A stretch of 64,000 nt of DNA, from assembly GCA_020628375.1 (NCBI GenBank), contig JAHDFD010000009.1, forward strand, positions 1 to 64,000. The letters run 5' to 3'. Of this stretch, positions 37,520 through 44,524 are shown in pieces. A program made the position numbers and the translations under genes. Below the pieces are notes generated by a model. The model did not search any database. It worked only from the letters and a program-made list of their open reading frames with translations, and was not told the origin of the DNA. The stretch's first letter is position 1. Each line of letters opens with the position of its first letter. Origin of the DNA: Chitinophagales bacterium. Its GTDB lineage: Bacteria > Bacteroidota > Bacteroidia > Chitinophagales > UBA2359.

Positions 37520-37527
37520 TATATTTG
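37520..37527 (+). promoter_or_regulatory. -7 promoter box of pyrH (TATATTTG)
   Basis: TATATTTG followed by CGTGG is an exact match to TAnnTTTG, 34 bases before the start at 37562. A TTG at 37502-37504 could serve as a -33 element though the spacing is somewhat short. Confidence 0.6.
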
Positions 37528-37561
37528 CGTGGTCTTTCTAAAACATTTACGTACATATTCA

Positions 37562-38269
37562 ATGAAATACAAAAGAGTACTCCTTAAACTAAGCGGTGAA
37601 GCACTGATGGGCGATAAAGGGCACGGAATTGATCCGGATCGTATCAGACAATACGCAGAAGAAATTCACGAAATGGCTAAGGCAGAAGTAGAAATTGCTT
37701 TAGTGATCGGTGGAGGAAATATTTTCAGGGGTTTACAGGCAAGTGAAGTCGGTATAGAACGAACTTCAGGCGATTATATGGGAATGTTGGCAACTGTAAT
37801 AAATGGTATTGCCTTACAAAACGCCATTGAACAACAAGGCTCTTATACCAGACTGATCTCAGCAATAGATATGGAACGCATTTGCGAACCTTATATTCGC
37901 AGAAGAGCTGTAAGGCACCTTGAAAAAGGAAGAATACTGATCTTTGTTGCAGGAACAGGAAATCCTTATTTTACGACTGACTCTGCTGCTGCATTAAGAG
38001 CTACAGAAATAGATGCTGAAATTATTCTGAAAGGCACGAGAGTTGATGGTATTTATACAGCCGATCCTGAAAAAGATCCAACAGCAACTAAATTCGATAA
38101 AATTTCTTTTGATGAAGTTTTACAAAAACGATTGAAAATAATGGATACAACAGCATTTACTATGTGTCAGGAAAACAATGTTCCTATCTTTATTTTCGAT
38201 ATGAATAAACCCGGAAACCTTAAAAAGGTCTTGGAAGGTGATGAATCAATAGGAACTTTAGTTTCTTAG
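37562..38269 (+). CDS. pyrH: UMP kinase
   Basis: PyrH phosphorylates UMP to UDP in pyrimidine synthesis. The start at 37562 ([20 protein letters not shown]) matches the family; the upstream ORF extension lies over the promoter and is rejected. Nucleotide-binding features are [12 protein letters not shown] and [17 protein letters not shown]. Length of 235 is usual. frr follows 47 bases later, the standard bacterial pyrH-frr pair. Confidence 0.97.
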   Translation: MKYKRVLLKLSGEALMGDKGHGIDPDRIRQYAEEIHEMAKAEVEIALVIGGGNIFRGLQASEVGIERTSGDYMGMLATVINGIALQNAIEQQGSYTRLISAIDMERICEPYIRRRAVRHLEKGRILIFVAGTGNPYFTTDSAAALRATEIDAEIILKGTRVDGIYTADPEKDPTATKFDKISFDEVLQKRLKIMDTTAFTMCQENNVPIFIFDMNKPGNLKKVLEGDESIGTLVS

Positions 38270-38316
38270 TTTCTACACAAAACTTTTAATTCAGAAAAAA
38301 TTTAATAATATAGAAT

Positions 38317-38877
38317 ATGGAAACAGTAGATGAAGTATTAGAATTAGCGCAAATGGGCATGGACGAAACCATAGAACGCTTATCTAAGAATCTGGAAAAG
38401 ATCCAGGCAGGGAAAGCCAACCCTTCTATGGTAAAAAGTGTTATGGTTGAATATTATGGCGCCCCTACCCCTTTAACACAGGTTGCAAGTGTTACCGCAG
38501 CCGATGCACGCCAATTGGTTATTAAGCCCTGGGAACAAAATATTTTACCAGATATTGAAAAAGCAATATTTGCAGCGAACTTAGGATACACTCCACAAAG
38601 CGATGGCGAGGTAATTCGTTTAAATATTCCACCATTGACAGAAGAACGTCGTAGAGATTTGGCAAAACAGATCAAAGCAGAAGGTGAAAATGCTAAAATC
38701 GGTTTACGTACTGCCCGTAAAAGTGCCAACGACGGTATCAAAAAATTGAATAAAGATGGTTTATCTGACGATTTGGCCAAAGATGCTGAAGAAAGTATTC
38801 AGAAACTAACCAATAGCTACGGCGACAAGGTAGATAAATACATCACAGCAAAAGAAGAACAAGTACTTAGTTTATAA
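38317..38877 (+). CDS. frr: Ribosome recycling factor
   Basis: RRF together with EF-G splits the post-termination ribosome. The sequence has the helical-bundle hallmark GKANPSMVKSVMVEYYGAPTPL and NIPPLTEERRRDLAKQIK, with 186 residues as expected. It follows pyrH and is followed by a heptamer-repeat array and then gatA. Confidence 0.97.
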   Translation: METVDEVLELAQMGMDETIERLSKNLEKIQAGKANPSMVKSVMVEYYGAPTPLTQVASVTAADARQLVIKPWEQNILPDIEKAIFAANLGYTPQSDGEVIRLNIPPLTEERRRDLAKQIKAEGENAKIGLRTARKSANDGIKKLNKDGLSDDLAKDAEESIQKLTNSYGDKVDKYITAKEEQVLSL

Positions 38878-38879
38878 TT

Positions 38880-38944
38880 CATAGTTGATGAATGATGATT
38901 GATAAAGGATCATTAATCATCATTCATCAATTATCACCTATCAA
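38880..38944. repeat. Strand-switching heptamer array after frr
   Basis: The left half reads GATGAAT-GATGATT-GATAAAG and the right half reads AATCATC-ATTCATC-AATTATC-ACCTATC, so the pattern inverts around 38905. The halves can form a long imperfect hairpin (TTGATGAATGATGATTGAT with ATCATCATTCATCAA). Confidence 0.75.
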
Positions 38945-38958
38945 CAATATAATAAAAC

Positions 38959-40398
38959 GTGTCCGTTAAATATCAGTCTTTAACACAAATTCAGCAATTA
39001 ATTCAAAAGGGTGAATTGAGCTTTCATGATTTGCTGAGCCATTATTTAAAGCAAATTGAAACACAGAACCAAAATCTGAATGCTTTTTTGGAAGTTTATA
39101 CCGAAACTGCCCAGGCAAAAGCCAATGAGCTAGATGATAAATTAAAGTTAGGCGAGCCTTTAGGTCGTTTGGCAGGAATGGTTGTTGGGGTTAAAGATGT
39201 TATTTGTCATAAAGGAAAAAAAATAAAGGCAGCCTCTAAAATTCTTGGGGATTTTGAATCACTATTTACCGCTACAGCACTAGAACGAATAATTGCTGAA
39301 GATGCGATCATTATCGGCAGCTTGAATTGCGATGAATTTGCCATGGGGTCTTCTAGCGAAAACTCAGCTTTTGGCATTGTCAAAAATGCTCAGGACACCG
39401 AACGAGTGCCCGGTGGTTCTTCTGGTGGGTCTGCTGTTGCTGTTCAGGCAGATATGTGTTTAGTAGCATTAGGTTCTGACACGGGTGGATCGGTACGACA
39501 GCCTGCTTCTTTTTGTGGTGTTTATGGTGTGAAGCCAAGTTATGGCAGAATTTCAAGACATGGATTGATCGCCTATGCCTCTTCTTTCGATCAAATCGGA
39601 ACATTGAGCCACAACCTCGAAGATGCTGCTTTGGTTTTAGAGATCATGTCGGGAAAAGATAATTTTGATTCTACTGTTTCACATCGTCCAGTACCAAAAT
39701 TCTCTGAACTGATCACTAATCAAACAGATAGAAAATATAAAATAGCTTACTTTAAAGAAGCCTTGGATCATCCTTCTTTAGATGAAGAAATTCAGTCGGC
39801 AATACAACAACGTTTCGATGTTTTACGCGAACAGGGGCACATCATCGAAGCTGTTGATTTTCCACTGATAGAATATTTAGTACCGACTTATTATATTCTT
39901 ACAGCTGCTGAAGCATCATCAAACCTTGGCAGATATGATGGTATTCACTTTGGTTGGCGTCATCCCGATGCTAAATCACTCGATGAAGTATATGAATTGA
40001 CCCGAACACATGGTTTCGGAGCAGAAGTAAAACGCAGAATCATGCTTGGAACATTCGTTTTAAGTTCCGGTTATTATGATGCCTACTATACCAAAGCTCA
40101 GAAAATCAGAAGAAAAGTACAAGAGGCAACATTACAGATCCTCAGTAAATACGATGCAATTGCAAGCCCAACAACCCCTTCTGTAGCTTTTAAAATCGGC
40201 GAAAAAAAATTACAAGACCCAACACAAATGTATCTGGCAGATATATTCACGGTTCAAGCTAATCTGGCAGGCATCCCCGCTTTATCGTTGCCTTTGTTCC
40301 AGCACAGTGAAACACAAATGCCTTTCGGTCTGCAACTAATGGTCGATAAATTCGATGAAGCTACAATGCTACAACTTGGGAAAGTTTTTGAGGAATAA
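38959..40398 (+). CDS. gatA: Asp/Glu-tRNA amidotransferase subunit A
   Basis: GatA frees ammonia from glutamine for GatB to convert Glu-tRNA(Gln) or Asp-tRNA(Asn). Catalytic Lys79 (VGVKDVIC), cis-Ser154 (GGSSGGSA) and nucleophile Ser178 (SDTGGSVRQP) are all at the positions known from other GatA proteins. It starts with GTG at 38959. gatB and gatC are not adjacent, which is usual in Bacteroidota. Length of 479 is normal. Confidence 0.96.
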   Translation: MSVKYQSLTQIQQLIQKGELSFHDLLSHYLKQIETQNQNLNAFLEVYTETAQAKANELDDKLKLGEPLGRLAGMVVGVKDVICHKGKKIKAASKILGDFESLFTATALERIIAEDAIIIGSLNCDEFAMGSSSENSAFGIVKNAQDTERVPGGSSGGSAVAVQADMCLVALGSDTGGSVRQPASFCGVYGVKPSYGRISRHGLIAYASSFDQIGTLSHNLEDAALVLEIMSGKDNFDSTVSHRPVPKFSELITNQTDRKYKIAYFKEALDHPSLDEEIQSAIQQRFDVLREQGHIIEAVDFPLIEYLVPTYYILTAAEASSNLGRYDGIHFGWRHPDAKSLDEVYELTRTHGFGAEVKRRIMLGTFVLSSGYYDAYYTKAQKIRRKVQEATLQILSKYDAIASPTTPSVAFKIGEKKLQDPTQMYLADIFTVQANLAGIPALSLPLFQHSETQMPFGLQLMVDKFDEATMLQLGKVFEE

Positions 40399-40466
40399 CA
40401 GCAAAAGATTATCTTCATTTCTACTGTACTGTGGTGGTGTAAAATAAATGATTTTTAAAAAAGAGA

Positions 40467-40546
40467 ATTGCTGGTCAGGCGACCAGCAATGGATTCCCAA
40501 TTTGGTCTGGAATGCACCGTCTGGAGCGCACAATCGCCCGACCAAA
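40467..40546. repeat. GGTC hairpin plus a second GGTC arm pair with inserted loop
   Basis: The first hairpin (40467-40490) has a perfect 10-bp stem ATTGCTGGTC/GACCAGCAAT with loop AGGC, i.e. the same core as at 36249 on the other strand. Next, ATTTGGTC at about 40499 pairs with CCCGACCAAAT near 40540 across a GC-rich 36-base loop with TGCACCGTC and GAGCGCA. It looks like the same type of hairpin carrying an inserted sequence. Confidence 0.6.
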
Positions 40547-40568
40547 TCAACCATTTTAACCCATCACC

Positions 40569-41816
40569 CTAATGTACTATTACCTTTTCGGTAACAATAG
40601 CTCCTTGCTCATTTTTAAGTTGAAGAAAGTAAATACCAGATTCCCAATCCGAACAATCAATATTAATTTCTTCTGCTAAGCTTATTGTCTTTAATAACTT
40701 CCCATTCAAATCAAATACATTCACATGTCCGAAAGCAATACCTTCAACGCGTATTACTTCGCTTGCAGGGTTAGGGAAAACCTTATAATCCAATATTATT
40801 GCTCCACTTGAACTGCTTATCAAATCTAAGCAAGCATTAAAATCTGGATTATCGGGTTCTAAACAAATTCCACATGAATCAACAACTGCTGCTCCATCTG
40901 GTGTACCCAAGCAATCTAAGCAAGCATTGAATGCAGGATTATCGGATTCTAAACAATTTCCGCAAGAATCAACAACTGCTACTCCATCTGGTGTACCCAT
41001 GCAATCTAAGCAAGCGTCGAATGCAGGATTATAAGGTTCTAAACAATTTCCACAAGCATCGACAACTGCTGTCCCATCTATTGTACCCAAGCAATCTAAA
41101 CAAGCATTGAATGCCGGACTTTCAGGTATTAAGCAATTCCCGCATAAGTCAATGACTGCTATTCCATTTAGAGTTCCCTGACAATCCGTGCAACTTGAAT
41201 TAAAATTTGGAGGAGAAGAGCAAACACCACAAGAATCTATTACACTTTCCCCATTGGGAACCCCTACACAATCAGCACATGATGTATTATATGCTTCATT
41301 CAAATAGGAGTCATAGCATAAACCACAGTCGTCTAAAACCATGGTTCCGCCTATATTTCCTTCACAATCAATACAATCATCAATTACCTCAAATATATTT
41401 ATCCAACAATTTATCCAGCTTCCCGCCCCATCAAATGAATCACAAATAACCATAGTATCAGATCCTACATATCCAGTATTGGGTTTATAATATGTATGTT
41501 TAAGTATTCCTTCGTCAATGTATTCATCCCCCTCTTCATAAAAGGGCTCGATTTCTATTATAAAATCCCCATGTTTCGGTTCACAAAACAGATTTTCGGC
41601 ATATTGCCCTCCACATTCCATTCCGTCACAATAGTAAGTAGTGGTAATAGAATAAAAAGTACCTATAAAAGTTTCATATTGACAAAATGGTTCTTCAATG
41701 TAAAGATGATTGACTTGTTCAGCAAAATCTAAATAAATACAATCGTATTGTCCAACTAAAAGTAATGAGTTACCAAAAAAAAGTATAATAGTTGTAAAAT
41801 AGTAATGGTAAGACAT
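40569..41816 (-). CDS. Secreted Cys-repeat protein with T9SS sorting domain
   Basis: An N-terminal hydrophobic segment is followed by a beta-rich, Cys-containing N-terminal region (about 25-140). Then come about seven tandem units of the form CxDCxGTxxGxAVxDxCGxC with 26-30 residues per unit, of which the last four are nearly identical (CLDCLGTPDG, DSCGNCLE). The C-terminus is a type A T9SS domain (VFPNPASEVIRVEG, LKNEQGAIVTEKVIVH), so it goes to the surface. Such repeats occur in adhesion-like proteins, but no specific ligand can be named. Confidence 0.85.
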   Translation of the reverse strand: MSYHYYFTTIILFFGNSLLLVGQYDCIYLDFAEQVNHLYIEEPFCQYETFIGTFYSITTTYYCDGMECGGQYAENLFCEPKHGDFIIEIEPFYEEGDEYIDEGILKHTYYKPNTGYVGSDTMVICDSFDGAGSWINCWINIFEVIDDCIDCEGNIGGTMVLDDCGLCYDSYLNEAYNTSCADCVGVPNGESVIDSCGVCSSPPNFNSSCTDCQGTLNGIAVIDLCGNCLIPESPAFNACLDCLGTIDGTAVVDACGNCLEPYNPAFDACLDCMGTPDGVAVVDSCGNCLESDNPAFNACLDCLGTPDGAAVVDSCGICLEPDNPDFNACLDLISSSSGAIILDYKVFPNPASEVIRVEGIAFGHVNVFDLNGKLLKTISLAEEINIDCSDWESGIYFLQLKNEQGAIVTEKVIVH

Positions 41817-41894
41817 AATGTAAATATTAAATGGTTACTATAAAGATAATCATTTTTATCAAAACAATTTCCCTCCTCCACTAAAAATCTGAAT

Positions 41895-41902
41895 TACCTT
41901 TG
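41895..41902 (+). promoter_or_regulatory. -7 promoter box of lpdA (TACCTTTG)
   Basis: TACCTTTG followed by CAGTC matches TAnnTTTG, leaving a leader of roughly 70 bases before lpdA. Confidence 0.6.
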
Positions 41903-41976
41903 CAGTCGCTTAGAAAATCCATATTAATAATTGGTGAAACAAGCAACAAACAGTCAAAGTATCAAAAATCAAAACA

Positions 41977-43377
41977 ATGCAATACGATGTAACCGTTATT
42001 GGTTCTGGTCCGGGTGGATATGTAGCAGCAATTCGTTGTGCTCAGCTGGGCATGAAAACCGCTATTATTGAACGTTATCCGACTTTAGGCGGAACCTGTC
42101 TGAATGTTGGATGTATTCCTTCAAAAGCATTATTGGACTCAACAGAGCATTACCACAATGCAACCCACACTTTTGCCGAACATGGTATTAAAGTTCCTAA
42201 AGTATCTGTCGATTTTACACAAATGATCAATCGTAAACGTCAGGTAGTAAATGATAATGTTTCGGGTATTGCTTTCTTAATGAAGAAAAACAAGATCGAT
42301 GTTTTTCATGGTCATGGTTCTTTTGAGACTGCCAATAAAATTGCGATCAAGAAAGAAGATGGTACTACTGAAACAATAGAAACAGGAAAGGTAATCATTG
42401 CAACAGGTTCAAAACCTGCTTCGCTTCCTTTTATCAATATCGACAAAAAGCGCGTAATTACTTCAACTGAAGCATTGGAGCTAAAGAAAATACCTAAATC
42501 GATGATGGTGATCGGTGGTGGTGTGATCGGAATGGAAATGGGTTCGGTTTATGCACGTTTAGGAACTGAAGTTACTGTTATCGAATATGCCGATAATATT
42601 ATTCCTTCTATGGATAAAGACCTAGGCAAAGAGTTAATGAAAACCATGAAGCGTTTGGGTGTTAAGTTCCATTTAAGCACTGGCGTAACAGAAGTAAAAG
42701 CCGGAAAAACGAATGTAACGGCTAAGGCAAAAGACAAAAAAGGCAATGAAGTTGAGTTTAAAGCTGAGTATTGTTTGGTTTCAGTTGGTAGAAAACCATA
42801 CACCGAAGGTTTGGGCTTGGATAAAATAGGTTTACAAACAACCGACAGAGGTCAAATTCCGGTTAACGATCATTTACAAACGAATGTAAGCAATGTTTAT
42901 GCTATTGGTGATGTAGTTCGTGGTGCAATGTTGGCACATAAAGCCGAAGAAGAAGGTGTTTTTGTTGCCGAAACCATTTCAGGGCAAAAACCACATATCA
43001 ATTACCGCTTGATTCCGGGTGTTGTTTATACCTGGCCGGAAGTAGCAGCAGTAGGTTATACAGAAAACGAACTGAAAGAAGCTAAAATTCCATATAAAAC
43101 AGGAAAATTCCCATTCAAGGCAAGTGGTCGTGCAAGAGCGAGCATGGATACAGATGGTTTTATTAAGGTAATGGCACACGCCGAAACCGATGAAATTTTA
43201 GGTGTTGGTATGATCGGACCGCGTATTGCCGATTTAATCGCAGAAGCTGTGGTAGCTATGGAATTCCGTGCTTCCGCAGAAGATATTTCACGTATGAGTC
43301 ACGCCCACCCTACCTATACCGAAGCATTCAAAGAGGCTTGTTTGGCAGCTACTGAAAACAGAGCCTTACATATATAG
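41977..43377 (+). CDS. lpdA: Dihydrolipoyl dehydrogenase
   Basis: E3 of the pyruvate and 2-oxoglutarate dehydrogenase complexes reoxidises lipoamide with FAD and NAD+. Visible features are the FAD motif IGSGPGGYVAA, redox-active disulfide Cys41/Cys46 in GGTCLNVGCIPSKAL, NAD motif MVIGGGVIGMEMG and the catalytic HAHPTYTEAF at the C-terminus. Length of 466 is normal. It is ended by a strong terminator. Confidence 0.97.
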   Translation: MQYDVTVIGSGPGGYVAAIRCAQLGMKTAIIERYPTLGGTCLNVGCIPSKALLDSTEHYHNATHTFAEHGIKVPKVSVDFTQMINRKRQVVNDNVSGIAFLMKKNKIDVFHGHGSFETANKIAIKKEDGTTETIETGKVIIATGSKPASLPFINIDKKRVITSTEALELKKIPKSMMVIGGGVIGMEMGSVYARLGTEVTVIEYADNIIPSMDKDLGKELMKTMKRLGVKFHLSTGVTEVKAGKTNVTAKAKDKKGNEVEFKAEYCLVSVGRKPYTEGLGLDKIGLQTTDRGQIPVNDHLQTNVSNVYAIGDVVRGAMLAHKAEEEGVFVAETISGQKPHINYRLIPGVVYTWPEVAAVGYTENELKEAKIPYKTGKFPFKASGRARASMDTDGFIKVMAHAETDEILGVGMIGPRIADLIAEAVVAMEFRASAEDISRMSHAHPTYTEAFKEACLAATENRALHI

Positions 43378-43400
43378 TTTTCACATTAAGGCTAAAACTA

Positions 43401-43440
43401 AAAAAACGCCGTTAGTACATTTGTGCTAACGGCGTTTTTT
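43401..43440 (+). terminator. Strong terminator after lpdA
   Basis: A perfect 15-bp stem (AAAAAACGCCGTTAG with CTAACGGCGTTTTTT) with a 10-base loop ends in six T's, 23 bases after the lpdA stop. The symmetric A and T runs could serve both strands. Confidence 0.9.
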
Positions 43441-43466
43441 AATATACAGCGTTTCATTTCTTTTTG

Positions 43467-43511
43467 TCCTTTCCCCCTGTCAGGGCTTGAAGCCCTGACA
43501 GGGGGAAAGGA
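43467..43511. repeat. 45-nt near-perfect palindrome containing CCCTGTCAGGG
   Basis: Two 22-base arms (starting TCCTTTCCCCCTGTCAGGG) are exact complements around a single G at 43489. Nested inside each arm is CCCTGTCAGGG, itself a near-palindrome that also occurs at 49219-49229. It lies between the lpdA terminator and a convergent gene and does not look like a plain terminator. Confidence 0.75.
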
Positions 43512-43546
43512 AGCTATTTCAACAGAAAACTACCTTAACATTCCAA

Positions 43547-44371
43547 TTACTCAACGATCAATCGATCAGTATAAATTTCACCATTATCTGCCTCAACAGC
43601 TAATAGATAAATACCCGTTTGAATATCCAGATTAAGTGTATTTTCTCCCTGACTTAAGTTCCATGTTTGCATTAGTTTCCCACTAACAGCGTAAATACTT
43701 GCTGTTCCACTTGGCTCAGGCATTAGTACTGAAAGTACATCTTTCGCCGGATTCGGATAAAAACCCCAGGTTTCTCCGTTTATAAAACCAATTGAAGAAG
43801 GCGTATCTGCAAAGCTTACTACGCTACTGCTATTATAAGCATTATCACCACCGGGACCATCGGCATTATTTGCTGCTAAACCTGTAGCGTAAAAGGTAAT
43901 ATCACCACTATCACCTGAAGGGGCTGTCCAGCTAAAAGAATAAGTTTGTGAATTACTAGCAACAACTGCTCCATCATGGTTAATAAAATCTAAGCCACCT
44001 GCACTTTGAGTTGCTGTATTACTACCGCTAGCGGTCAAACTTCCTATGCTTTCTCCATTAGCATCTAAAGCACACAACTGGAATCCAAAACGAGCTGCTC
44101 CATTTTCTTCTATGGTAACACTCATTTCATACGTTTCACCTGCTTCATATTCGGCGGTACCATCGGCAAAACCAATACTTACGCTTCCCGGACCGTTATT
44201 AGGTGTATTGCTATCATGGCAATTTGCATTTGAGCAAGAACTTTGTCCGGGTGCTCCAGAATTAAATCCGGGTGGATTTCCCGAAAAAGTATGAGCCGTT
44301 TCTTCGCCACTCATCAATACGAAAGCAATAATTCCTAATGAAACTATTGAAAGAAGTAAACTTTTCTTCAT
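43547..44371 (-). CDS. Secreted protein with heme-like motif, Reeler-like domain and T9SS sorting domain
   Basis: A signal peptide covers residues 1-20. Then GNPPGFNSGAPGQSSCSNANCHD carries a CX4CH motif, where related Bacteroidota proteins usually have CxxCH for covalent heme. Residues 60-195 form a beta sandwich of the Reeler-like / choice-of-anchor type (AARFGFQLCALDANGESIGS, then DITFYATGLAANNADG). The last 75 residues are a type A T9SS domain (WGFYPNPAKDVLSV, IQTGIYLLAVEADNG). Whether heme is bound with the longer spacing is uncertain. It converges with lpdA. Confidence 0.85.
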   Translation of the reverse strand: MKKSLLLSIVSLGIIAFVLMSGEETAHTFSGNPPGFNSGAPGQSSCSNANCHDSNTPNNGPGSVSIGFADGTAEYEAGETYEMSVTIEENGAARFGFQLCALDANGESIGSLTASGSNTATQSAGGLDFINHDGAVVASNSQTYSFSWTAPSGDSGDITFYATGLAANNADGPGGDNAYNSSSVVSFADTPSSIGFINGETWGFYPNPAKDVLSVLMPEPSGTASIYAVSGKLMQTWNLSQGENTLNLDIQTGIYLLAVEADNGEIYTDRLIVE

Positions 44372-44524
44372 TTTATAAATTTTTATGATTTCCTAAAAAT
44401 ACATTTACGCTTAAAATCACCATTATGTTTATCTCCAGCTAAATTTATTCAAAATAAATGCTTTTCATCGTCCCTTGAATAACATTCGGTTACTGAATCC
44501 TTTAACTTTACAAATCTGTTCACT

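Larger units (their letters stand above)
37213..37561. other. 349-bp gap upstream of pyrH
   Basis: The gap carries the upstream part of the TauE/SafE reading frame (to about 37248), a degenerate GGTC hairpin at 37346-37368, and the pyrH -7 box at 37520. I see no further gene. Confidence 0.5.

Noticed and set aside
43423..43635. Small plus-strand ORF after lpdA
   Set aside because: It runs over the terminator, the 45-nt palindrome and the end of the convergent gene, with no protein-like character.
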